From NCBI RefSeq assembly GCF_010730195.1, contig NZ_AP022613.1:62001-126000 (forward strand): DNA of 64,000 bases, written 5' to 3'. The notes below the pieces were generated by a model. That model saw only the letters and a list, made by a program, of their open reading frames with translations. It made no database searches and was not told the DNA's origin. Each line of letters begins with the position of its first letter. Positions within the stretch are counted from its first letter, which is position 1. A program made the translations under genes and the position numbers. This DNA is from Mycobacterium conspicuum (GTDB lineage: Bacteria > Actinomycetota > Actinomycetes > Mycobacteriales > Mycobacteriaceae). Below are positions 23,952 to 31,046 of the stretch, piece by piece.

Positions 23952-24860
23952 TTACACCCCGTGGACCAGGTCTGCTCTGTCGGCGCTGAACGGAGCGCGG
24001 GGCCGCGCCCAGTGCAGCCGCACATACTGGCCGGGTCGCACCTGGGCGATCTTGTCGATGTCGGCGTCGACGACCACGCCCACGACCGGGTAGCCGCCGG
24101 TGACCGGGTGATCGGGCCCCAGGATGACCGGTAAACCGTTGGGCGGCACCTGAATCGCGCCGCGGGTGGTGCCCTCGCTGGGCAGCTGCCGGTCGGGATG
24201 GCGGTGCCGCAGCGGGCGGCCCTCCAGCCGCATTCCGACCCGGTCGCTGCGGTCGGAGGCCATCCAAATCGTGTGCACCAACGCGTCGGGGTCGACGAAC
24301 CAGTCGTCGCGCGGTCCGGGCAGCACCTGAAGTTCGACCAGTTGTGCGGAGATCGCCGCGACGGGGGCCTGGTCGAGTTCGGGATAGGCGTTGGTGTGCT
24401 CGCCGACCGGAAGCCGGTCTCCGGCCTGTAGCGGGGCCGGGCCGATCGCCGACATCATGTCGTAGCTGCGGGAGCCCAGCACCGGCTGCACGCAGAAGCC
24501 GCCCCGCACGGCCAGATAGCTGCGCAGCCCGGCGCGCGGCGCGCCCAGCGAGATCACCTGGCCGTCGCGGACGTGACGAATACTGTTGGTGCCAAACACG
24601 TTTCCGTTCACCGCGGGATTGGTGTCGGCGCCCGTCACCGCGATGTCGACATCGCCGCCGCGGACGCGGGCCGAGAAACCGCCAAAGGTCACCTCGACGG
24701 TGGCGCGGTCGTCGGGATTGGCGACCAGCCGGTTGGCCAAGGTGTGCGAGCGGCGGTCGGCGGCCCCGGACCGCCCGACGCCGAGGTGGGCCAGGCCGGT
24801 GCGGCCTAGGTCCTGCACGACGGCCAGCGGTCCCGTGTCAAGGATTTCCAGCGTGATCAC
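23952..24860 (-). CDS. pxpC: 5-oxoprolinase subunit C (allophanate hydrolase subunit 2 / KipA-like)
   Basis: The 302-residue protein corresponds to Rv0263c. It is an AHS2-domain protein with LDTGPLAVVQDLGRTGLAHL at the start, then GRSGAADRRSHTLANRLV, LAVRGGF and GSRSYDMMSAIG, all standard for the PxpC/KipA family. With PxpB and PxpA it makes the prokaryotic ATP-dependent 5-oxoprolinase. No pxpA is in this window. The ATG at 24860 lies 19 bp after the pxpB stop. Annotation as urea amidolyase would be wrong, because no biotin domain is present. Confidence 0.88.
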   Translation of the reverse strand: MITLEILDTGPLAVVQDLGRTGLAHLGVGRSGAADRRSHTLANRLVANPDDRATVEVTFGGFSARVRGGDVDIAVTGADTNPAVNGNVFGTNSIRHVRDGQVISLGAPRAGLRSYLAVRGGFCVQPVLGSRSYDMMSAIGPAPLQAGDRLPVGEHTNAYPELDQAPVAAISAQLVELQVLPGPRDDWFVDPDALVHTIWMASDRSDRVGMRLEGRPLRHRHPDRQLPSEGTTRGAIQVPPNGLPVILGPDHPVTGGYPVVGVVVDADIDKIAQVRPGQYVRLHWARPRAPFSADRADLVHGV

Positions 24861-24879
24861 GGTGTGCTCTTTCGGTCCG

Positions 24880-25548
24880 TCACACTGCCCGGAACTGGAC
24901 CCACATGCCTTGCGTCAGCAGGGCGGGATCGGGCCGCTCGATGTCCCACAGCACGGCGTCGGTGTGGCCGATGAGCTGCCAGCCCCCCGGCGATCGGCGG
25001 GGGTAGATCGCGCTGAATTCGCCGGCGAGGGCGACCGATCCGGCCGGCACGGCGGTCCGCGGGTCGGACCGGCGCGGCACCCGCAGCCGCGGGTCGCCGT
25101 CCACCAGGTATGCGAAACCCGGTGCGAATCCACTGAATCCGACCCGCCACAGCGTCGTGGTGTGGGCATCGATGACCTGTGCTGTGCTCAGCCCGGTGCG
25201 CTCGGCGACCTCGGCGAGGTCCGGGCCGTCGTAGACGACGTCGATCACCACGTCGGCCCTGCGGTCGGCGGGGGCGACCTCGAACCGGTCCGAGTCGACG
25301 CGGAGGTTGCGCAGCAGCTGCCGGATGAGGGTCTGGCAATTGGCGCCGTCGAGCTTCACGAGCACGGTGCGGGCGGCCGGGACGATGTCGATCACACTGG
25401 GCCATTCCGCGGCGCGCAGGGCGGCCGTCCACGCCAATACCTCTGCGGTACTGCCGCATTGGACCATCAGCGCCTGGTCGCCGTAGTCCAGGACCATGTT
25501 GCCGACGAGGTCGGTGGACAGGTCGCGGGAGAGGTCGGTCACGCTCAT
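24880..25548 (-). CDS. pxpB: 5-oxoprolinase subunit B (allophanate hydrolase subunit 1 / KipI-like)
   Basis: The 222-residue protein corresponds to Rv0264c. The AHS1 domain has VLDYGDQALMVQCG at the start, VIDIVPAARTVLV in the first half, and GFSGFAPGFAYLVDGDPRLR plus PAGSVALAGEFSAIYPRRSPGGWQLIG in the second. It forms a complex with PxpC. ATG 25548 (MSVTDLSRDLS) is chosen over an upstream ATG at 25596 because it matches the family N-terminus. It is the first gene of the pxpB-pxpC-aac run, with a CTCACAC half-site in its upstream region. Confidence 0.88.
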   Translation of the reverse strand: MSVTDLSRDLSTDLVGNMVLDYGDQALMVQCGSTAEVLAWTAALRAAEWPSVIDIVPAARTVLVKLDGANCQTLIRQLLRNLRVDSDRFEVAPADRRADVVIDVVYDGPDLAEVAERTGLSTAQVIDAHTTTLWRVGFSGFAPGFAYLVDGDPRLRVPRRSDPRTAVPAGSVALAGEFSAIYPRRSPGGWQLIGHTDAVLWDIERPDPALLTQGMWVQFRAV

Positions 25549-25633
25549 TACTCGACAGTAACTCCGGGATCGTGGCGACGGCGAGGGGGCGGGCACGGAT
25601 TTTCGAGCACTGCCAGAGGTGCCTTAGCAAACG

Positions 25634-25640
25634 CTCACAC
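25634..25640. promoter_or_regulatory. CTCACAC half-site upstream of pxpB
   Basis: CTCACACCGG here matches the left half of the nnaR palindrome over ten bases. It lies 86 bp upstream of the pxpB start, between pxpB and the FecB2 stop. No matching right half is present. Confidence 0.3.
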
Positions 25641-25650
25641 CGGCGGAGGT

Positions 25651-26664
25651 TTAGCCCAGGATTTTGCTGATCAGCGGCGGCAATTGCTCGGCGAGCATCG
25701 GGTAGCTGAGCACCGACGAGAACGCGATCGCGCCCGCCTGTTCCTTGGTGGTGAAGAGGTGGCGATTCTGGGTCGTTGCTTGCGAAGCCGCCACGTCGGG
25801 GTCGGCGAGCAGGGCCTTCTGGTCGTCCGGGCTCTCGGTCGTCCAGATCACCACGTCGGCGGAATCGAGCACCGCCCTGATCTGGTCGCGCGGGATGACC
25901 GCGCGGTGATCGCTGCCACCGAACGGCTTGATGCTGTCGGCGATGACCAGCCCCATCTGGTTGAGAAAGTCGGTCCGCCAGCCCGCGACCGTAGCAACCA
26001 CGGTGCCCTGCCAGAGGGTGCCCTGCATCAGCAGCGCCTTCTTGCCCAGCCAGCCCGGATTCTTTTGCGCGACGGCCGCGAACTTCTGCCCGACGCCGTC
26101 GATCAGTGACTTCATCTGGTCGGCCTGGAACACCGCCTGGCCGATCGTGGCGGCCTGGTCCTTCCACGGCTCGAAGAACGCGTCGCCGTCGCCCTGCGGG
26201 ACGGTCGGCGCGATCGCCGAGAGCTTCTGGTAGGTGTCGGCGTCCACGCCGGCATTGATCGCCACGATCAGGTCGGGTTTGAGGCCGGCGATCTGGTCCA
26301 CCGGGATCCCGTTGTCCAGGTTCAACACCACCGGCTGCGCCGCGCCGAGCTTGGGCTGGGCCCACGGCCACACCGCGAAGGGCTGATCGCCCCACCAGTT
26401 GGTCACCGCGATGGGCACCACGCCCACCGCCAGCAGGTCGTCCTGCTCGGTGTAGCCGGCGCTGACCACGCGCTTGGGCGGCTCCTTGATGACGGTCTGC
26501 CCGAACAGGTGGGTGATGGTGACCCCGCCGGCCGGGGCGGCGCCGGGCGCGGGTTTGGACGACGAACATCCCGCGGCGAGCGCTCCCGCGGCCCCGGCGA
26601 ACTGCAAGAACGCGCGCCGATTCAGCGCTGGTCGCCCCGGAAAGCCTTGTCGCCCTACCCGCAC
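25651..26664 (-). CDS. fecB2: Iron/siderophore ABC-type substrate-binding lipoprotein (FecB2-like)
   Basis: The 337-residue exported lipoprotein corresponds to Rv0265c. The N-terminus has a twin-arginine-like NRRAFLQFAGAAGALAAGC with the lipobox Cys, so it is exported and lipidated. The mature part has the class III periplasmic binding fold (RVVSAGYTEQDDLLAVGVVP, then LKPDLIVAINAGVD, and a C-terminal SSVLSYPMLAEQLPPLISKI). It should capture Fe-siderophore or haem in the cell envelope. No ABC permease or ATPase is adjacent. The start at 26664 is tentative; a later start near the NRR is also possible. Confidence 0.88.
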   Translation of the reverse strand: MRVGRQGFPGRPALNRRAFLQFAGAAGALAAGCSSSKPAPGAAPAGGVTITHLFGQTVIKEPPKRVVSAGYTEQDDLLAVGVVPIAVTNWWGDQPFAVWPWAQPKLGAAQPVVLNLDNGIPVDQIAGLKPDLIVAINAGVDADTYQKLSAIAPTVPQGDGDAFFEPWKDQAATIGQAVFQADQMKSLIDGVGQKFAAVAQKNPGWLGKKALLMQGTLWQGTVVATVAGWRTDFLNQMGLVIADSIKPFGGSDHRAVIPRDQIRAVLDSADVVIWTTESPDDQKALLADPDVAASQATTQNRHLFTTKEQAGAIAFSSVLSYPMLAEQLPPLISKILG

Positions 26665-26746
26665 CGCGTGAGAGTATCGCGTGCGCGGCCTCGTTCAGCT
26701 CAGCGGCATACCGGCGTCGACGAAGGTCCGGCGCGCAGGTGCTTTC

Positions 26747-28021
26747 TCAGTCGCCTGCGCGGGGCGATTCCCCCGGACGCTGAGCGCCCCGGTACCCCTC
26801 CCACGGGCTGTAATCGGCGAGCAACTCCTCCTGCGGCGGGCGCTGCTCCTCGGCGACGTGCTGCAGGTTGATCCGGATCCGATACCAGATCGAACTGGGT
26901 CCGCGCATGCCGTCGACCAACACGTCGGCCGGCTGCAGCTGCGCGGCGACGGCGGGGTGCCGCTCGCGCCAGGTGTCCAGGGCGGCCAGCGCCTCGTCCT
27001 TGGTCTTGGTGCGGGCGATTTCGATGAGCGGCTTGGACGAGACGCGTCGCCCGTCGGCTCCTTTGCCGGAGCCCTTCGGTGCCTTCTCGACGGGACCGAG
27101 TTCTTCGGCGAGGATCAGCAGCCGGTCGAGCTCGCCGACCGTCTCGTTCATCCCCGCCCACGGGTCACCCAGGTCGGCGAATCGGTCCGGCACGGTGGCC
27201 AAGGTGAACGCCGCCGGATCGCAGTCGGCGACCTCGTCCCAGTGCAGCGGTGTGGACACCCGCGCGTCGGGGGTAGCCCGCACCGAATACGCCGAGGCGA
27301 CGGTGCGGTCCTTGGCGTTCTGGTTGAAGTCGACGAACACGCCCTTGCGTTCCTCCTTCCACCAGCGGCTGGTCGCCGCGTCGGGGATCCGCCGCTCGAC
27401 CTCCCGCGCGACGGTCTGGGCGGCCAGCCGGACCTGGGTGAACTTCCAGCGCGGCGCGATGCGGGCGTAGATGTGAAAGCCCCGCGAGCCCGACGTCTTG
27501 GGCCAGGCGATCAGGCCGTAGTCCTCGAGCACTTCGCGGGCCACCAGCGCGACGTCGACGATCCGTGGCCAGGTGACCCCGGGCATCGGGTCCAGGTCGA
27601 CCCGCAGCTCGTCGGGATGGTCGAGGTCGCCGGCGAGCACCGGGTGCGGATTGAGGTCGACGCAACCCAGGTTGATCGCCCACGCGAGCCCGGCGGCGTC
27701 GTGGATGACCGCTTCGGCGGCCGACGTGCCCGACGCGTAGCGCAGCTCGGCGACGTCCACCCAGTCCGGCCGCTTGGCGGGCGCCCGCTTCTGGAACACC
27801 GCCTCCTGCTCGATGCCCTTGACGAAACGTTTCAGGATCATCGGCCGACCGGCGACGCCACGCAGCGCGCCCTCGGCGACGGCCAGGTAATAACGCACCA
27901 GATCGAGCTTGGTGTACGGGCCGGAGCCCGCATGCGCGGGGAAGACCACCTTGTCCGGGTGGGTGATGGTGACTCGACGTCCGGCCACTTCCAAGGACGC
28001 CGGGCCGCTCATGGAGTTCAT
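26747..28021 (-). CDS. LigD-like polymerase-domain protein (non-ligase PolDom family)
   Basis: The 424-residue protein corresponds to Rv0269c. It has the primase-like LigD polymerase domain: TITHPDKVVFP at the start, LRVDLDPMPGVTW (the catalytic Asp pair), KTSGSRGFHIYARI, and RWWKEERKGVFVDFNQNAKDRT. It lacks the ligase and nuclease domains of LigD, so it would fill or prime ends during repair as a stand-alone polymerase. The C-terminal 100 residues are specific to this subfamily. ATG 28021 is taken as the start, with ATG 28012 a close alternative. It is divergent from fadD2 with only 58 bp between. Confidence 0.88.
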   Translation of the reverse strand: MNSMSGPASLEVAGRRVTITHPDKVVFPAHAGSGPYTKLDLVRYYLAVAEGALRGVAGRPMILKRFVKGIEQEAVFQKRAPAKRPDWVDVAELRYASGTSAAEAVIHDAAGLAWAINLGCVDLNPHPVLAGDLDHPDELRVDLDPMPGVTWPRIVDVALVAREVLEDYGLIAWPKTSGSRGFHIYARIAPRWKFTQVRLAAQTVAREVERRIPDAATSRWWKEERKGVFVDFNQNAKDRTVASAYSVRATPDARVSTPLHWDEVADCDPAAFTLATVPDRFADLGDPWAGMNETVGELDRLLILAEELGPVEKAPKGSGKGADGRRVSSKPLIEIARTKTKDEALAALDTWRERHPAVAAQLQPADVLVDGMRGPSSIWYRIRINLQHVAEEQRPPQEELLADYSPWEGYRGAQRPGESPRAGD

Positions 28022-28079
28022 GGTAGGTCGGGAAAACTTTCTTCCCCGGAGTGCGACCTGGGTCACATATGGTGGAGCC

Positions 28080-29756
28080 ATGGCTAACTTCATCGGACTG
28101 CCGGGCCAGGCTGTCAACAAGCTTCAGCAGTACCTCGAACGCGGCTCAGCCGAACTGCACTACGTGCGCAAGATCTTCGAGGCCGGCGCCTTCCGGCTGG
28201 AGCCACCGCAGAACGTCGTCGCGATGGCCACCGACATCTATAAGTGGGGCGAGTTCGGGATGCTGCCGTCGCTGAACGCGAGGCGTCATCCCGACCGCGC
28301 GGCGTGCATCGACGAAGAGGGCGAATTCAGCTACCGCGAGCTCGACGAGGCCGCCCACGCGGTGGCCAACGGCCTGATCGAACGGGGTGTGCGCGGCGGG
28401 GACGGGGTGGCGATCCTGGCCCGCAACACCCGCTGGTTTCTCATCGCCAACTACGGCGCCGCCCGCGCCGGCGCCCGCATCATCCTGCTGAACAGTGAGT
28501 TCTCCGGCCCGCAGATCAAGGAGGTCTCGGAGCGCGAGGGCGCCAAGGTGATCATCTACGACGATGAATACACCAAGGCGGTCAGCAAGGCGGAACCCGA
28601 GCTGGGCAAGCTGCGCGCGCTGGGCACCAACCCCGACTCGGACGAGCCCTCGGGCAGCGAGGACGAGACCCTGGCCGATCTGATCGCGCGCAGCAGCAAA
28701 TCACCCGCGCCCAAGGCCACCAAGCATGCGTCGATCATCATCCTGACCAGCGGCACGACCGGCACTCCGAAGGGGGCGAACCGCAGCACCCCGCCGACGC
28801 TGGCGCCGGTGGGCGGCATCCTGTCGCATGTTCCGTTCAAGGCCAACGAGGTGACGTCGCTGCCGGCGCCGATGTTCCACGCGCTGGGCTACCTGCACGG
28901 CACCCTGGCGCTGTTCCTCGGGTCCACGCTCGTGCTGCGGCGCAAGTTAAAGCCGCCGCTGGTGCTCGAAGACATCGAGAAGCACAAGGCGTCCGCCATG
29001 GTCGTGGTGCCGGTGATGCTGTCGCGGCTGCTCGATGCGATCGAAAAGATGGACCGCAAGCCCGACCTGTCCAGCCTGAAGATCATCTTCGTGTCGGGCT
29101 CCCAATTGGGCGCCGAGCTGGCCAACCGTGCCCTCAAGGACTTCGGCCCGGTCATCTACAACATGTACGGCTCGACCGAGATCGCCTTCGCCACCATCGC
29201 CGGGCCCAAGGACCTGGAACTCAACCCCGCCACCGTCGGCCCGGTGGTCAAGGGTGTGAAGGTCAAGATCCTCGACGACAACGGCCACGAGCTGCCGCAG
29301 GGCGACGTCGGGCGGATCTTCGTCGGCAACGCCTTCCCGTTCGAGGGCTACACCGGCGGCGGTCACAAGCAGATCGTGGACGGCCTGATGTCGTCGGGCG
29401 ACGTCGGTTACTTCGACGAACACGGGCTGCTCTACGTGAGCGGCCGCGACGACGAGATGATCGTCTCCGGTGGCGAGAACGTGTTCCCCGCCGAGGTCGA
29501 GGACCTGATCAGCGGGCATCCCGACGTGGTGGAGGCCACCGCGATCGGCGTGGACGACAAGGAGTGGGGCCACCGGCTGCGCGCGTTCGTGGTCAAGAAG
29601 GACGGTGCCAGCGTCGACGAGGATGCGATCAAGCACTACGTGCGCGACCACCTGGCCCGCTACAAGGTGCCACGCGAGGTGATCTTCCTCGAGGAGCTGC
29701 CGCGCAACCCCACCGGCAAGATCCTCAAGCGCGAGCTGCGCGAGATGGAGATTTAG
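28080..29756 (+). CDS. fadD2: Fatty-acyl-CoA/AMP ligase FadD2
   Basis: The 558-residue ANL-superfamily enzyme activates fatty acids to acyl-adenylates and then acyl-CoA. The P-loop-like SIIILTSGTTGTPKGANRST is at about 220. YNMYGSTE contributes to adenine binding, SSGDVGYFDEHGLLYVSGR is the hinge region, and NPTGKILKRELRE holds the catalytic C-terminal Lys. The ATG at 28080 (GGTGGAG upstream) reads MANFIGLPGQAVNKLQQYLE, parallel to M. tuberculosis FadD2. It belongs to the fad-rich neighbourhood with fadE6. Confidence 0.95.
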   Translation: MANFIGLPGQAVNKLQQYLERGSAELHYVRKIFEAGAFRLEPPQNVVAMATDIYKWGEFGMLPSLNARRHPDRAACIDEEGEFSYRELDEAAHAVANGLIERGVRGGDGVAILARNTRWFLIANYGAARAGARIILLNSEFSGPQIKEVSEREGAKVIIYDDEYTKAVSKAEPELGKLRALGTNPDSDEPSGSEDETLADLIARSSKSPAPKATKHASIIILTSGTTGTPKGANRSTPPTLAPVGGILSHVPFKANEVTSLPAPMFHALGYLHGTLALFLGSTLVLRRKLKPPLVLEDIEKHKASAMVVVPVMLSRLLDAIEKMDRKPDLSSLKIIFVSGSQLGAELANRALKDFGPVIYNMYGSTEIAFATIAGPKDLELNPATVGPVVKGVKVKILDDNGHELPQGDVGRIFVGNAFPFEGYTGGGHKQIVDGLMSSGDVGYFDEHGLLYVSGRDDEMIVSGGENVFPAEVEDLISGHPDVVEATAIGVDDKEWGHRLRAFVVKKDGASVDEDAIKHYVRDHLARYKVPREVIFLEELPRNPTGKILKRELREMEI

Positions 29757-29774
29757 CTCGCGGGTCCTTGGCGA

Positions 29775-30104
29775 TCAGCGTCGCGATTCGATGGTCCGGA
29801 TGATCTGTGCCGCGAGCTTCGGGTCGACCAGCAGCTGGTCGATGAGGGCGGTGAGCACCTCTTGGCCGGTCACCCGGGCCACACCCAGACGGTCGGCGGC
29901 CTCGCGCTGCCAGATGTCCAGGGCGCGGTGCGTGCTCGCTGGGAGGTCGACGGTCCGCCGGGTTCGTTGACCGCGCTGGTCGCTGGCCCGACGGTCGGCG
30001 GACGCCTGGGCGGGCTGCCTGAAGCTACGCCGGGCGGGCAGCTGCGGCGGGTTCTTGTTGAGGCGCTCGGTGGGCGCCCCGTCGCCGACTGGGTTGGTTA
30101 TCAC
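29775..30104 (-). CDS. Small ribbon-helix-helix-type DNA-binding protein (109 aa)
   Basis: Residues 1-48 are basic and probably disordered. Residues 49-109 fit a ribbon-helix-helix fold: strand RRTVDLP, helix A (ASTHRALDIWQREAADRLG), then helix B (TGQEVLTALIDQLLVDPKLA). The GTG start at 30104 has AAGGAG 10 bp upstream. Tandem TCAGTA sites begin 37 bp upstream and recur further away, as expected for an autoregulated RHH repressor or a centromere-binding partition protein. No parA is adjacent. I know no counterpart between fadD2 and fadE6 in M. tuberculosis, so it may be acquired. Confidence 0.75.
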   Translation of the reverse strand: MITNPVGDGAPTERLNKNPPQLPARRSFRQPAQASADRRASDQRGQRTRRTVDLPASTHRALDIWQREAADRLGVARVTGQEVLTALIDQLLVDPKLAAQIIRTIESRR

Positions 30105-30140
30105 CGCGGTGGCGCTCCTTGCCGGCCTTCCGGGGCCAAA

Positions 30141-30160
30141 TCAGTAAATCAGTACTTCAG
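30141..30160. repeat. TCAGTA direct repeats (8-bp period) before the RHH gene
   Basis: TCAGTAAA, TCAGTACT and TCAG follow each other at an exact 8-bp step (30141, 30149, 30157). The array lies just upstream of the RHH ribosome site, so it is placed to block its own promoter. The 8-bp spacing resembles metJ-type met boxes. Confidence 0.6.
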
Positions 30161-30321
30161 CTTAGGCGCGCGCGCGAGAGCTCGCAGCGCACGCCGTCAG
30201 GCGCGGCGTGTCGGCGAGCCCAGAACCATAGACAAGATGAATGGCATGTGAATATTTGCTGTAATTGCTTAATAACTTAACTAACGCGGCTGGTTTGGTT
30301 CAGCGGATGCGACAACGGAAA

Positions 30322-30418
30322 TACTGATCCACTGAAGCATGTCTATTCACATCTCAGTAGGTCAGTAGATGACTGATTATCTGGAAGAATACGCGAATAC
30401 GTAAATACTGAATTCAGG
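30322..30418. repeat. Further TCAGTA site clusters
   Basis: Three clusters occur. TACTGATCCACTGA is at 30322-30335 (two half-sites on the minus strand, 8 bp apart). TCAGTAGGTCAGTA is at 30354-30367, with an inverted ACTGA following. TACTGA at 30406-30411 is followed by TTCAGG. They lie between the RHH gene and the secreted-protein gene and could control either. Confidence 0.6.
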
Positions 30419-30576
30419 AATTACGCCAACGCATAAATGTGAGAAATGCGAGACCGATACCACCGCAAATTTGCGCATCTGCGCCACTAAAACGGCAAAA
30501 GATATTGTTTGCCTATCCATTTATTGGGTATTGTCAAAAGCATCGGCACAAAGGTCTTGAGCGTAAGGAGCCCCTC

Positions 30577-30969
30577 ATGTTGATTTCACAGCGATCGATC
30601 CGCAAGGCAGCCACCGGCGCCGTCGGTGCCGCCGCGGTGGCCGGAGCCATGTTCTTTGGCGGCGACGCGACCGCGCAGGCCGCGCCCGCACCCAACCCGG
30701 GCACCAGCTTCGCGACATTCGGACCGCACGGCGGCCCGGGCGGCCCGAGCATCATTCCCGCGCGCCCCGGCGGCGGTTGGGGTCCCGGCGGCCACGGCCA
30801 TGGCGGCGGCCGGGGCCGGGGTCCCGGCGGCTTCGGCCGCGGCGGCGGCTTTGGCCACCGCGGCGTCTTCGGAAACCGCGAGTCGTGGATGTGGCGGCAC
30901 GGCGGCGGGCATGGCGGTTTTGCTCATCGCGGCATCTTCGGCAACCGTCAGGCGTGGTGGTGGTACTGA
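30577..30969 (+). CDS. Small secreted Gly/His/Arg-rich protein
   Basis: The 130-residue protein follows a strong GTAAGGAG site. It has a signal peptide, starting MLISQRSIRKAATGAVGAAA with cleavage near AQA|APA at about residue 36. The mature part is mostly Gly with His, Arg and Phe (HGHGGGRGRG, FGRGGGFGHRGV). It ends in a duplicated unit, FGHRGVFGNRESWMWR and FAHRGIFGNRQAWWWY, in a Gly/His setting. The His content could bind metal and the aromatic end could contact the envelope; both are guesses. I do not recognise a family. The promoter lies in the AT-rich TCAGTA region. Confidence 0.75.
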   Translation: MLISQRSIRKAATGAVGAAAVAGAMFFGGDATAQAAPAPNPGTSFATFGPHGGPGGPSIIPARPGGGWGPGGHGHGGGRGRGPGGFGRGGGFGHRGVFGNRESWMWRHGGGHGGFAHRGIFGNRQAWWWY

Positions 30970-31046
30970 GCCACGAAGCGCGTGGGCGCTGACCGGCTGG
31001 TCTTACCGGCACTCCCGGCTGGTCAACCCACGTTTGGGGGCTCTGT

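Larger units (their letters stand above)
30105..30576. other. 472-bp AT-rich intergenic region
   Basis: No convincing gene is present. From about 30240 the DNA is clearly richer in A and T than the rest of the window. It contains the TCAGTA repeats described separately, the promoter of the RHH gene on one side and that of the Gly/His-rich secreted protein on the other. The composition suggests acquired DNA or an extended regulatory or centromere-like region. Confidence 0.6.

Noticed and set aside
24857..26569. A 570-codon minus-strand frame crossing pxpB and the FecB2 gene
   Set aside because: It crosses two well-supported genes in another frame on the same strand and would fuse unrelated segments.
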